DNA of 64,000 bases from assembly GCA_030323885.1 (NCBI GenBank), contig CM059193.1, positions 74,834,040-74,898,039 of the forward strand. The letters run 5' to 3'. Origin of the DNA: Branchipolynoe longqiensis (taxonomy: Eukaryota; Annelida; Polychaeta; Phyllodocida; Polynoidae). Within the stretch, counting starts at the first letter, position 1; every line of letters begins with the position of its first letter. The position numbers were made by a program, and so were the translations under genes. Below are positions 20,803 to 31,983 of this stretch, in pieces. A model generated the notes under the pieces. The model was not told the origin of the DNA. It was given only the letters and a program-made list of their open reading frames with translations, and searched no databases.

Positions 20803-21196
20803 ACCGGACGTGGTGGCCCAATCGGTAGAGCGCAGGCCTCCCGTGCGAAAGGTCGGGGGTTCAATTCCCAATTCCCAATCGAGTCAAGCCAATGACTTAC
20901 ACAATTGATACTTGTTGTTTCCCCTCGCCGTGAATATGGCCTATGCTGCCGACACGGCGTAAAGCAACCACCAATCAATCAATGTTGTTTCCTAGCCTGG
21001 CGCTCAGCATTATCAGGATAGGGCAAGGACTGGTTGGCTCGATATCAGGATAATGTGATTGTGAAGGATATCAGGTCACGGTGCTTGAGGCCTGGTCTGC
21101 CAGTGGGGCAGGAGTGTGCACTGTCACAAGTCGGTACCCATACTGATATGAACTTAGATGTTGCCAGGACATAAAACTCCAACAGCAAACCAACCA
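20803..21196 (+). mobile_element. SINE-A with 12-bp target duplication
   Basis: Flanked by TTTAATTAAATC at 20791-20802 and 21197-21208. The head contains GGTGGCCCAATCGGTAGAGCG and GGGGTTCAATTCCC. It is longer than usual because of a 60-bp insertion at 20923-20982. Confidence 0.85.
20923..20982 (+). mobile_element. 60-bp micro-retroposon inside SINE-A
   Basis: Inserted piece CCTCGCCGTGAATATGGCC ... CGGCGTAAAGCAACC ending in (AATC)n. It is flanked by TGTTGTTTCC on both sides (20913-20922, 20983-20992). A related sequence (CGCCATGATTATGGCCTTTG) lies at 47711. Looks like the 3' end of another SINE family. Confidence 0.65.
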
Positions 21197-21538
21197 TTTA
21201 ATTAAATCTGTAAACTACATTTTTTTGGTTTTCTGCTCAGCAATTTATTGCGTAAATAGACTTTATAGCCTTTCTTTTCGTTTTATATCAAGTACCAATG
21301 TCACTCAGACAACCTGCCTGGAAAATAATAATGCCTTGAGGAATGCCATTTATCTTCCCAGATATAGTACCCGTTGCAAAACCTGGGACACACATAAATA
21401 TACAAGGACTAATTAGGATTAAGCAGTCTATGGGGCCTTCGTTAGAGCATATAACGAGTTGGCTATGCACTACCCTACACCCTATCATTTACCACAGTCT
21501 GCCTCTCTCCCAGCTATCGCCTTCGCCTACCACCAGAT

Positions 21539-21800
21539 GGACTAGGCGGTAGGATAACTGCTTGCTATGTGCAAAGTCGTGGGTTCAATCCCCGGCTGCG
21601 TCAATTAAAATACTTGCACAATGCTATACTTGCTGCTGAATTGTCTTGGCATTGGTGTTTCATAGCATCAGGGTTAAGTCTGTTTTGGTTGGTAGTATCG
21701 GTATAATGTGACTTAATGTAATAGCCTGCCATGATGCGAGCAGCATCATGATACCTCAGTGCGGCAACACTATTAATTCGACATGAGTGTTTGCTGTTTC
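21539..21800 (+). mobile_element. SINE with a variant head, SINE-A-like body
   Basis: A-box-like GGACTAGGCGGTAGGATAAC and B box GGGTTCAATCCCC, then a diverged SINE-A-type body (GGTATAATGTGACTTAATG, ACATGAGTGTTTGCTG). A separate subfamily or family. Confidence 0.6.
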
Positions 21801-21813
21801 ACGTGTACACACA

Positions 21814-21816
<3 letters not shown>

Positions 21817-21856
<40 letters not shown>
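21817..21856. repeat. (AT)n microsatellite
   Basis: About 38 bases of perfect TATA. Confidence 0.9.
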
Positions 21857-21857
<1 letters not shown>

Positions 21858-21939
21858 CTATTATGAGAATATAAACAAGGACACTAACTGTATAATAGAA
21901 AACACTGGCAACACTTAAGCCCCAGTCACACATCACTGG

Positions 21940-23549
21940 ATTGATAGGTATTCCATAGCCAACTATGTAAACACATGTTTAGCTGCAATTGGCAATAAAC
22001 TAACAGCTAAATTACCAAATGATATTTGCCAACTTCCTATGCATCTATTACCAAACCTTGCAAACTCAATATTACCTACTATGAAAACTGATGGCATAAC
22101 TGTAAAAAAATTAGTTGAAAACATAAACAATTACAAATCAACTGCTACAAAAGACTTATCCTCCATTCTGCTAATACCTGCCTTTTTTATTCTAATACCA
22201 CAATTGACATATATGTTTAATTTATGCTTATCTAGTGGCATTTTTCCAGACCCCTGGAAATGTGCAGTAGTTATTCCCCTTCAAAAAGAAGTAAATATAT
22301 TTGATGTTGGCAGTCTGCGACTCATTTCCCTATTACCTCTTATAGGTAAACTTCCCAAAAGAATAATGCATACCCATCTAGTATGCTATTTGGATAAGAA
22401 TAACCTCCTTGATGAACGTCAACAAGCATTCATGAAGGGCCACTCTACTACTAAAAAGCTAGGGTAGCTTACTGATGATATTTACAAAGCCTTCAATACT
22501 TCAGAATATAAGGTTGCCATATTTATAGATTTCAAAAAAGCTTTTGATACTGTAAATTATGATATCTTACTAAAGAAACATTAAAACTTTGGCATCATTG
22601 ATACAAATTTAAGATTACTAGAAAATTACCTAACAAATCGGACTCAACAAACATTAGCAAATGGAGTACTATCTGCAGCACTAAATATTGGTTGTGGAGT
22701 GCCACAGGGATCAATACTTGGCCCTCTTTTATTCTTAATTGTTATTAATGATCTGCCTCTTGTTATTGAAAATGGTTGAATAGTACTCCATGCTGATGAT
22801 ACTGTTATTTATTGTCCTGGCACATCCTTATCAACTGCTATTAACCTTCTTCAGGTTAGATTTAATTTAGTTTGCAATTGGTGTACTGTAAACAAATTGA
22901 CAATGAACGTTGCCAAATCCAAACTCATGTGTACAGGTGGCACCATAATATTTCTTAACCTGTGTGCACCAAACACAAGTTAAGAAATATGATGGTGCCA
23001 CCTGTACACATGAATGGAGAAATCCTAGGCCAGGTATGCCAATATAAATATCTTGGTGTACTTCTTGACTCCTCCTTTACTTGTGAAGCACACCTTAAAT
23101 CACTGATAAAATAATTCAGCTATAAAGTTTATATTTTGAATCAAATGTGTCCACACCTAATTACCTCTGCTGCCTGTCTTGTTTATAAATCCATGACGTT
23201 ACCAGATTTGGACTATGGAGCAATATTTTATGAAGCATGCTCTATAGTTCTTGGCGCCTTGAGTATCGGCCTAACAATAGACAAAAAACATTGTAAAATT
23301 AACTTATTCCCACTAGAAAATAGAAGAAGCCAGCATTTAGCCAAGGTTAGGTTTAAGAGAACTCAAGATAAGAAATATAATGATATAAATCCTGGTATAA
23401 CAAGACAACATGACAAGTGCATACTTAAAGTCATTCACCCAAACAATGAAAAAGTTAAAAACAGCCTACTTTTTAAGGTGTCCAAAATCTGGAATGACAT
23501 GTCCCTTGTAGCTCAGTCCTTACCCACCTATGATGCATTCAAGAATTAG
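21940..23549 (+). pseudogene. Dead non-LTR retrotransposon (LINE) reverse transcriptase
   Basis: A single frame reads through RT motifs but contains stops at 22465 (TAG), 22582 (TAA) and 22777 (TGA). Segments: SGIFPDPWKCAVVIPLQK, AFMKGHSTTKK, motif A IFIDFKKAFDTVNYDIL, motif B GVPQGSILGPLLFL, motif C HADD (usually YADD). After a 34-bp inverted duplication at 22926-23012 the thumb continues in other frames (YKYLGVLLDSS; 23136-23549 with VSKIWNDMSLVAQSLPTY). The type is CR1/Jockey-group; finer clade not decided. No upstream endonuclease is visible. Its 5' end directly follows a U-family-like TIR (GCCCCAGTCACAC at ~21922). Confidence 0.85.
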
Positions 23550-24129
23550 TCCAAGCATTTGTTTATAAATGTGCCTAACAACTAATACATTCCTTATATG
23601 GGTCTCAGTATTAGTAAATACTAACTATGTACTGTTTCATTTATTGAAGTTGTTAATCTGGACTGTTATGTACTATTTCTTAGGACATCAAATTGCTATT
23701 TGGACATGTGTTGCGGGTCATGTTTTTTTGTGTGTGTTTTTAATTTTTTAATTTTTTTAATTTGTTTTCTCTCTTGCCTCATATCACCCATCTCATCTTC
23801 CATAAAATTTGCAAATCACTTAATTTGATATGTAAGTAGTCCTAAGCATCATCAACGCTGGATTGTAGGGCATCACGACTCAGGTTGCATAAGTGACCTT
23901 GATGCTCTTCAATTCCATGTATTAGCTTTCTTTTGCCCTCAATACAAAAACAACAACAAACAAAAAACTCTTCAGTTTTCTCTATTATTATAGACCATTT
24001 ATCCAGGCTCTACTGCATGCTGCATGTAGTTCCAGATTCGGCCACCCCGGAGCCACTAGTCATAGGCTTTGACACTTGTATGACAAATGTGCCTGGTCGT
24101 TATCGCCTCCAGATCCACTCGGTCAATTT
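23550..24129. other. AT-rich spacer, nothing recognised
   Basis: LINE 3' sequence may extend some distance. T-rich run at 23727-23770. No gene. Confidence 0.35.
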
Positions 24130-24293
24130 AAACTTGTATATGATGTATAACGAATTATGCGAGTATAAAGAAAACATAAGGATGAATTATTATTATTATT
24201 TGTTATACTCTGTAAGACCAACACTGTATCGTTGGTTCCACCTTCCCTCCTCGCCTCTACGGGATGTAGACCAGTGCCAGTCATACCGGTTAT

Positions 24294-25208
24294 TTGTACT
24301 GGAGATATGTTCGACGGGGGTGTGTATTGTCACCATGTCTATTTAACCTGTACACAGAGATGATTTTCAGACACATTGAAGATTGCAAGGGAGTGACAAT
24401 AGGTGGCATGAACATCAACAATCTTAGATATGCCGATGACAGTGTAATACTAGCAGACAGTGAGAAAAACCTACAAGATATAGTGAATAGAATCAATAAA
24501 GCTGGAATACTATTCAACATGAAGATGAATGCCAGGAAGACCAAAACAATGGTTATAAGTAAAAAGACAGATAAACCAAATGTCAATATAACCATAGATG
24601 GCACAAACATAGAACAAGTATCCGAATTCATATATCTCGGACAAAAGATTACAAATGATGGGAGATGTGAGGAAGAAATTAAAAGAAGGATAACAATAGC
24701 CCGAACAACATTCTCCAAAATGAATAGAGTGTTAACATCAAGTAAGATATTAATACAAACAAGGAAGCGTATTCTTCAGTGTTATGTGTGGTCTACTCTA
24801 ATGTATGGGGCAGAGACATGGACAATCTCTAAGAAAATGTACAAACGTTTAGCAGCATTTGAGATGTGGACTTATCGAAGGATGATGAAAATATCATGGA
24901 CAAAGAAGATCACCAACAAAGAAGTTCTCAGAAAAATTAAAAATAAGAAAAGCTTGTTTGCCACTATACAGACAAAGAAACTTATTTATTTTGGCCACAT
25001 CATTCGTCAGAGTTCAATATACCGTACATTGTTGGAAGGGAAGGTGAATGGCAGCAGAGGGAGAGGGAGACCAAGAACATCATGGTTTACAAATATTTCA
25101 CAGTGGACAGGCTTGAATTATTCACAGTCTATCAGAACAGCACAACATCGGGACAAGTGGAGAACCATTGCATCCAACCCTCGACTAGAGGATGGAACTA
25201 TTGATTGA
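24294..25208 (+). CDS. 5'-truncated RTE-like LINE reverse transcriptase, intact partial frame
   Basis: 305 codons without a stop. The frame opens at a TTG, but homologous sequence begins about there, so this is a truncation, not a real start. Segments: VRRGCVLSPCLFNLYTEM (motif B region), LRYADDSVILADS with catalytic YADD, FIYLGQKITNDGRCEEEI, YVWSTLMYGAETWTISKK, and the C-terminal GRGRPRTSW ... WTGLNYSQSIRTAQHRDKWR typical of RTE-type elements. The RNA-binding fingers, motif A and the endonuclease are missing, so it cannot be active. The 3' end has an (ATTG)n tail (25202-25215), as in several RTE elements. The absence of stops suggests a young insertion. Exact clade uncertain. Confidence 0.85.
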   Translation: MYWRYVRRGCVLSPCLFNLYTEMIFRHIEDCKGVTIGGMNINNLRYADDSVILADSEKNLQDIVNRINKAGILFNMKMNARKTKTMVISKKTDKPNVNITIDGTNIEQVSEFIYLGQKITNDGRCEEEIKRRITIARTTFSKMNRVLTSSKILIQTRKRILQCYVWSTLMYGAETWTISKKMYKRLAAFEMWTYRRMMKISWTKKITNKEVLRKIKNKKSLFATIQTKKLIYFGHIIRQSSIYRTLLEGKVNGSRGRGRPRTSWFTNISQWTGLNYSQSIRTAQHRDKWRTIASNPRLEDGTID

Positions 25209-25216
25209 TTGATTGA
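25202..25216 (+). repeat. (ATTG)n LINE tail
   Basis: ATTGATTGATTGAT immediately after the RT stop marks the retroposon's 3' end; similar tails occur near 12350 and 43127. Confidence 0.75.
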
Positions 25217-25537
25217 TATATATATTAACCACACATATGTATAGCATATGCACGTATAGAAATATTCATTAATGTAGAATTTATAACAAAATTCCCATTT
25301 GTACCCAAAGGAACCAACTCACAAACACACCTTAGAATGTTGATGGCCGCACCGACTACGTTCTAGAGACCAAGATGAAACACTGAGCTGCCAAGAAAGA
25401 GACCAATCTCATCTTCAGAACTAGGCTAATGCCATAAGTCAGGCCCGCAAACACTCTGAAATTGTGGGCCTGATGTGGCGACAATTGGATTTAGTGGTTA
25501 GGAGATTTATGTACTCAGGCCCGTGGTAGGTTCTATA

Positions 25538-25775
25538 TGAAGACTTCAGGTGCAAAACCACGTAAACGCCGATCCAAAAATTTGGTTTAAATAAAAGATT
25601 TTTCTCTGAAAATAATGTTAATTCCCACTAATTCCACTGTTCATATGATCATATGGTTATGGAGCAATGAACGACAAAGTAGGAATATAAAAAGATTTCC
25701 TTTTTGTAGGTTTGATTCCAATGTTTATCTCCATTTTTTGATCGGCGTTTACATGGTTTTGCACCTGAACTCTTC
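25538..25775. mobile_element. MITE-P copy 3
   Basis: Palindromic: TGAAGACTTCAGGTGCAAAAC to TTTTGCACCTGAACTCTTC, TA flanks. Interior matches copy 2 closely (CATATGATCATATGG). Confidence 0.85.
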
Positions 25776-26129
25776 TATACATATATATATATATATATAT
25801 GCACATATATGTACATACACTTATGTATGTATAATTGTTTGCTGACATAATGCCACAAGAGGAAGACAATGATAGTGGGTGTAATTTTCAGTGCCACAGT
25901 GACTGGCGGTTAAAATGTCCATGTGTGGTGGCGCCACCAGCATAGCTGGGGTTGAGGAAGCTGGAGCAGTAGATGACTAGGACAGACTCCATCAGTCCAT
26001 GAAACTGAGTGAGTGATGGGAGAAAGGAGGGATATTCTGCGTTGTTATACTCATATAATTCTTATACTGCACATGAAGATATGCATATCATTATATATGC
26101 ACTTATTCACAGATATGTATACATATATC

Positions 26130-26265
26130 CGATCATGGTGCCGACAGTTTGGTCTCCCAGTGGGAAAGCACTATAAAGTCGCAATGAGTGTGCGCTGTCA
26201 CAAGTCGGTACCCGTCCTGCTATGATCTTAGATGTTGCCAGGAAGTAAAACTCCACCAACCAACT
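26130..26265 (+). mobile_element. SINE-A 3' fragment
   Basis: From CATGGTGCCGACAGTTTGGTC to an AACTCCACCAACCAAC tail; the 5' half is missing. Confidence 0.7.
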
Positions 26266-26507
26266 TCATGATCGTCAGAAGATGGCTGTGTGGTCCAATT
26301 AATTGCCAGTTGTGTCTTGTAAACAGTAAACCACTAAAAGAGTCAATACATAGTCAATAATGATTTACCACAGTATGAGTAACCCAGAACCATATAATGT
26401 TGCTCTCCGCTCCGCCCCCCCCCCCCTTCCCCACACCCCGTTATTTCATTGTGATTTCCTCTCATAATTTTACCCTCCCCGGAACTCTCCTGGACAATAC
26501 TGTGACT

Positions 26508-26660
26508 GAGTGGGATATCAGGCAATGGTGTTCGCGAGCTGGTCTACCATTGAGGCAGCACTATAAAGTTGTCATGAATGCGCACTGTCACAAGTAGGTA
26601 CCCGTCTTGATGCGACATTAGATCTTGCCAGGATGTAAAACTCCAACGAGCAACCAACGA
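26508..26660 (+). mobile_element. SINE-A 3' fragment
   Basis: Starts at GAGTGGGATATCAGGCAATG and ends in a CCAACGAGCAACCAACG tail; preceded by a poly-C tract (26416-26428). Confidence 0.7.
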
Positions 26661-26869
26661 CTCGTGGACAATTCAATGCTTTGCTTCCATTTTCCACTTT
26701 TGCTGCAAAGGCCGCACCTTGAGTTACAGTGATGTATGTGTTTTGGGTTGTTTTTTTGTAAAGAGTTCACATGCTTTACCTCGGCATCCAACCCCCCTCC
26801 CCCTCCAGACTCTCCCCCCGCCCCAGTCACACACACTCGCTACACACCAACCGTGCATTACCCAACCAG

Positions 26870-27245
26870 CCAAACGGGCTTGGTGGCCGAATCGGGAGAG
26901 CGTGGGCCTCGCATGCCGGAGATCCGGAGTTTGGTGCCTGGTCGAGTCAAACCAATGACGTATCAAATTGATACTTGTCACTTCCTAGCGTGGCGCTTGG
27001 CATTAATAGAATAGGGAAAGGACTGGTTAGCTCAGTGTCAGGATAATGTGACGGACTGAGTGGGATATCGATTAATGGTGATGACAACCTGATTTCCCAG
27101 TGGGGCAGCACTATACATTCACCATGAGTGCACACTGTCACAACTAAGGTAAGCGTTATACATTCGCCATGAGTGCACACTGTCACAACTAAGGTACCTG
27201 TCCTGATGTGACCTTAGATGTTGCCAGGACGTAAAACTCCAACAC
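26870..27245 (+). mobile_element. SINE-A with internal tandem duplication
   Basis: Head CTTGGTGGCCGAATCGGGAGAGCG. The segment CCATGAGTGCACACTGTCAC occurs twice about 46 bp apart (27122, 27168), an internal tandem duplication. Confidence 0.8.
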
Positions 27246-27289
27246 CCAACCAATCCATGCAGCCACACTCGCTCTCAAACTCCGCTTCC

Positions 27290-27690
27290 CAAACCACCAC
27301 CCCCACCACTCCCTCCTACACAGCCACTCACTCTCAGAAATTCAGCCCGCATTCTGGGCCCGTATGTCAGGCATGTTCCCTCCTACCCGCACTGCCCACT
27401 TAGCCCCTCCCCCCACTTCCCCCCACTTCCCCCCACTTCCCCCCACCACCCCCCACCACCACCTCCTCCCAACCCACCTAGCCCCTGACCTATCACCCAC
27501 CAAGACTGGCTCCGAGAAAAACCAGAAAATAACCACACAGTAAACACCAAAGGTACATTTTGGTCATGATATTGTTTCCACCTCTACTGCCCCCTCCAGC
27601 ACCCACCACCACGCATTCCACCACCCGCCCACGCCCCACTCCCCCCCACCCCCTCCCCCCCACCCCCCAACACAAACATTCATCTGGGGA
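27290..27690. repeat. C-rich low-complexity sequence
   Basis: Includes repeated CCCCACTTCCC units (27410-27450) and CCACCCCCT runs. Open frames here are Pro/Gly-rich translations of the repeat. Confidence 0.7.
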
Positions 27691-27711
27691 AATCAAAGAA
27701 ATCGCTACCAA

Positions 27712-28330
27712 CTTAAAGCTGCATAGTCCGATGGAACATTACATTTTCAAAACCAAAACAATTATCTAGATTTTATCCCACATATCTAACTTTGATACTG
27801 ACGCACTTATTAAGTAGTTGTTGTTGCACAAGAAGGGAATACTGTGTCAATTTAATAGAATCAGTTACTACTGAAGCCTATTGTGGCAGAGTTTTGGTGT
27901 GCTTGTCAAAACTTTTTTTGTTGTTGGTCCATTAGCTGTTTAAGCAGGGGAACTTTCAGTCATAGACGACTGGTCTTCCTCCTTCCACTGCTGGTCGATG
28001 GAAAGCCCGAGCCTACACTTTTACCGACCCAAGGGATTTTTAACCTCCCACACCACATAGACATGGTATGAGAGCAACCAGCCTTTGATGACGCTGTAAG
28101 TTATACACAGCGGTGGAAATCCAAATTGGCAGAGCTGGGGGCACGGGGAATCGAACCGCCGACCCTCAGATTAGGAGTCTGACCTAGAAAAAAGTCAGAC
28201 ACTCTAACCACTCCACCACAGAGAACGCCACAATGTGTTCATGTGTTTACACTTCAAATATCTCCAAATTTGGCCATTTAAATCAAAGATACTTCAAAAT
28301 GAAGTAAGGTAGATTATAACAAACTAGATA
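27712..28330. mobile_element. MITE-Q copy split by SINE-D
   Basis: Left half from TTAAAGCTGCATAGTCCGATG (about 27712) to CTTGTCAAAACTTTTTTTG. The right half resumes at about 28231 (GTGTTTACACTTCAAATATC) and lacks the right TIR. Confidence 0.7.
27945..28224 (-). mobile_element. SINE-D copy nested in MITE-Q
   Basis: Reverse-strand body (CCCGAGCCTACACTTTTACC, CCAAATTGGCAGAG) then the tRNA-like head (GAATCGAACCGCCGACC, TCTAACCACTCC). The A6 (T6 on the SINE strand) between the boxes is present. Confidence 0.85.
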
Positions 28331-28414
28331 CATCGCAACCAGTTAGTTAGCTAAATTTGAATTATACATGAAACCTCGTGTTGCATTCGAACCCATATTA
28401 AGAATTCACACTCC

Positions 28415-28635
28415 AATCAGACGGGATGGCCGAATGAGTTAGAGCGTCCGTCTCCCGTGCTGGTAGATCATAGGATCATGGGTTCGAACCCTGGTCGAGT
28501 CAAACCAATGACTTAAAAATTGATACTTGTCGCTTCCTAGCCAGATGCTCGGCATTACTAGGATAGGGCAAGGAGCAGTGGAATAAGCAAGACCAGTCAT
28601 CTGTGACTGAAATTTCCCCTGCTTAATCAACTAAT
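28415..28635 (+). mobile_element. SINE-A head with a different, short 3' end
   Basis: Head GGGATGGCCGAATGAGTTAG with B box GGGTTCGAACCC, then the usual first body segment up to GGATAGGGCAAGG. It then switches to GAGCAGTGGAATAAGCAAG ... TTTCCCCTGCTTAA instead of the SINE-A body. Confidence 0.75.
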
Positions 28636-28654
28636 GTACAAACAAAAAATCCAG

Positions 28655-28990
28655 TTCCAATGGGGAAATATTACACATTACACCACTAACCTATCTACCC
28701 GTGTTGGTAGATCGTGGGGGTTCAAATCCTTGTCTAGTCAAACCAATGACTTGAAATTTGATACTTCTCACTTCTTAGCCAGGTCTCTGTATTATTAGGA
28801 TAGGGCAAGGACTGTTTGGCTCAGGGTCAGGATAATGTGACTGAGTGGGATATCAGGTCATGGTGCTGGCAGCCTGGTCTCCCAGTGGGGCAGTACTATA
28901 AAGTCGCCGTGAGTGCGCACTGTCACAAGTCGGTACCCGTGCTGATATGACCTTAGATGTTGTGAGGATTGAAAACTCCAAATAACAACC
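28655..28990 (+). mobile_element. SINE-A copy
   Basis: Head partly degraded; body GTCAGGATAATGTGACTGAG through GACCTTAGATGTTGTGAGG and an A-rich tail. Confidence 0.75.
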
Positions 28991-29099
28991 AAAGAACCTA
29001 CATGTCTACCTGTGGATGTGGATTCCACGCGCGGAGGTGACGGTATTTGCCTATATTATTGTGTCTCTGTAATACATATTTAAAAAAAAAGATGTATTA

Positions 29100-29325
29100 A
29101 AACCAGACGGGATGGCTGAATGAGTTAGAGCTTCCGTCTCCCGTGTGGGTAGATCATGAGATCGTGGGTTCGAATCCTGGTCGAGTCAAACCAATGACTT
29201 AAAAATAGATACTTGTAACTTCCTAGCCAGGTGCTCGGCATTATTAGGATAGGGCAAGGAGCAGTGGAATGAGGAAGACCAATCATCCATGATTGAAATT
29301 TCCCCTGCTTAAACAAAACAAACAA
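29100..29325 (+). mobile_element. SINE-A head with the short 3' end, second copy
   Basis: Same composite as 28415-28635 (ends GAAATTTCCCCTGCTTAAAC), supporting a real subfamily and not one chance recombination. Confidence 0.75.
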
Positions 29326-29549
29326 AAAAGACAATCCATGTTGATTCTGTCAGTACCCCTTGTCCCTAGTAAACCTGACCTTTCCACTTTGGCCCATATC
29401 TCTGTTTCTGGGTGCAATGACAGCCATTAGGTCAATTTAAGTCTGATTTAGAGTTTCTACTGGTCTCTGATGCTGCATCCTATACCTCATGCTTTTCAGA
29501 GTGTCTGTTTCACTAAATGCTTGAAGCCAATTATTGTAAAATTAAAAAT

Positions 29550-29785
29550 TGGGTTTGTTGGTTGTTGGAGTTTTACGGGCTGGCAACATCTAAAGTCATA
29601 TCAGGATGGGTACCGAATTGTGACAGTGCACACTCATGGCAACTTTTATAGTGTTGCTCCACTGGGAGACCAGGCCACCAGCACCATGACCTGATATCCC
29701 ACCCAGTCACATTATCCTGACACTGAGCCAACCAGTCCTTACCCTCTCCTAGTAATGCTGAGTGTCTGGCTAGGAAGTGACAAGT
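29550..29785 (-). mobile_element. SINE-A, 5'-truncated
   Basis: Reverse-strand tail and body (GGCAACATCTAAAGTCATAT to CTTGCCCT-like region); no head. Confidence 0.7.
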
Positions 29786-30529
29786 ATCAATGTATGTAAA
29801 TATTTATATAAATATTGTATTTAAATTATGAATCTATATAATCACCATCATCCTGTCATTCGCAATGTAACAAAGACTGCTTGCATTACTTAACCGCCGC
29901 TTCGTGAGGTTGTACATTTCATAAAAGCTGCTTGCAAAGTGTTGAAGTGCTGCTGGTTTTTGCAAGTTATATATATATATATTTGCAACATATATATATA
30001 TACCCAAAGACCCTATTATACTAAGACGGCTCAATCCCTATCTCTCCGATGGTAATGTAAATTTTGCAGTGCCACCTTCTGGTGGGATTGATCAACCCAT
30101 CTGCTGGTTGGTGTTATATTATACATGAGATAGGTAAGTATGAATACACATCAATATGAAATTGCTATGAACAAATTCACATCATCACCAGCATCATCAT
30201 CAGCATCGCCATCATCACACATCTTTCACATTCATATATACATTTATACATATAATATAGCACCTGTTTAACCAAGAGAACAGCCAGCGCACCAAGTGGT
30301 GGGTTTAATCATTTTGATTACATAGTACAGGTTGAGTGAACCGTCTGAGTATTATATGGTCTTTGATATACCTTATATAGTATGATAACCATAGAGAGAT
30401 ATATATATACACATATATATGTGTGTATATTATTGCATCTCTTTATATTAATGCGTATATATACATCTATATATATATATATATCAATACTTCTTATCAA
30501 TATATGTGCATTCTCCATGAATAAAACCC
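29786..30529. other. AT-rich spacer
   Basis: TATATA microsatellites at about 29965-30000 and 30400-30485, CATCAT repeats at 30183-30225. A short inverted pair CCTATCTC (30037) and GAGATAGG (30128) brackets ~100 bp. No gene. Confidence 0.35.
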
Positions 30530-30745
30530 CTTCTGCAATTTAATAGAACCTGTTTCTGCCGAAGCCTATGGTGTCAGTATTTAGCCAGCTATTTGGCATC
30601 TCTTCACCTGAAATATCCCTATAATTATCCATTCATACATTTTTTTAAATACTCTACCTGGGTAATACATTTACATTAATTAAATATGAAATGGAAGGAA
30701 CTTAAAATTATCGGACTATTGAACTTTAATAGTGAAAATAATAAT
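30530..30745. mobile_element. MITE-Q right part
   Basis: From CTGCAATTTAATAGAACCTG to TTATCGGACTATTGAACTTTAA; left third missing. Confidence 0.65.
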
Positions 30746-31001
30746 ATTTAACAAGGGGAAAACTAAATATGCCTGGTTGGTGTTCATTTTGTTAATGGAT
30801 AAAGGAGAATATTCTCTCAGAATTCCTGTGTCGGACTTAATGCATCATGATGTGTATATTGACCGCTAACAGTGGTAGCTTTTAGTATAATAAGGCACCT
30901 GTTTCCTTTGATAAATAATTCAAAGCGACATTCGAACATAGTATAAACAATACTGTTATTAGTTTCTTCACTCTTCTAAGCCTTAGTACCCAGGGTTACT
31001 A

Positions 31002-31411
31002 GATAAAGGATTCACCCGGTATTCGCAGTCGCAGTACACGGGTGAATACCAACCCTATATAAAAACAGTCGAAAAAGCGGGTTACTGAATTGAGAGCCTA
31101 ATTTCACAATCTAAGAAGCAACATTTATTCTTTACATATGTCTTATTGATAGCCTGCTACCTTTGAGTTGAAAAATATAATATAATATCTAGTTTAATAA
31201 GATTTAAAAGTGAAATCGACGGCGTTCTGCGGCCGCCATCTTGTCTTTTTGCATTCTCTCCCATTCCACCAACTCTGTGCCTATATTAGTAGCCATTTGA
31301 TCATGGAGCCACAGTTTCTAGGTCATGTTCCATACTAAACCTATTTTCGCCCGTATTTACACTACGTTGTCCTTCACCCGTGTACTACAAGTACCGGGTG
31401 AATCTGTTATC
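31002..31411. mobile_element. MITE-T, 410 bp
   Basis: Left GATAAAGGATTCACCCGGTA and right ACCGGGTGAATCTGTTATC are inverted repeats; a second inner inverted motif (GTACACGGGTGAA / TTCACCCGTGTAC) extends them. TA lies on both sides (31000-31001, 31412-31413). Non-coding. Confidence 0.75.
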
Positions 31412-31980
31412 TACAGGCTTACATGCTATGGACAGTATACATACAGCCTCAATAAAAAAATTAAAAAACAAGGCAGTGGTTTACAACTCTGCAGGGCAGG
31501 GGCATCAAACTCCCTGAGGTTGGGTAATATATATATATATATAAATGTGTGTATGCTTGCCAGACGCATGCAGTGTGCTAACGTTTTCTGCGTGAGTACT
31601 GCTTGCCACCCGCTACTTTTTTAATTTTTTTTTGTAAATATGTTTATTCATCTGAATACATATTTTGTCAGCGCCGGGGCACTGGTCTTCCAGCCGTCGG
31701 AGTGGTCGCATTTCATCTATACATAGTGGAAGTGGGATGTGTTGCATTGTGTGCAGCACAACCCATTCTGAACATAAAAGAAAGTGGGGGAGCAGCCTAT
31801 GCTGCATAGTGTACAGCATATGTACTGAACATAGTGCAAGGTATATGCATCAATATTGAGTGTGCAGTAATGTACACTAGTGGTTAAATCATATGCTGTG
31901 TTTGTATATCAGTTAGATTTGGTTTTAATAACGGTTAGTCTTTACACCCATGGGACGTCCGTGTCCTGGGTATTAGGAGC
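31412..31980. other. Spacer with GTGCAGCA-type short repeats
   Basis: Contains ATAGTGTACAGCA/CATTGTGTGCAGCA-like duplications at about 31745-31825 and a TATA run at 31528. No gene. Confidence 0.35.
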
Positions 31981-31983
31981 TTT

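Larger units (their letters stand above)
24130..26085. mobile_element. Possible MITE-S-family element carrying nested insertions
   Basis: Left AATTATGCGAGTATAAAG (about 24153) and, inverted, right GTTATACTCATATAATTC (about 26033) resemble MITE-S termini, and the interior has the family's GGTGGCGCCACCAGC (25928). An RTE-like LINE and a MITE-P lie inside. The pairing of these two ends is an inference. Confidence 0.4.
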
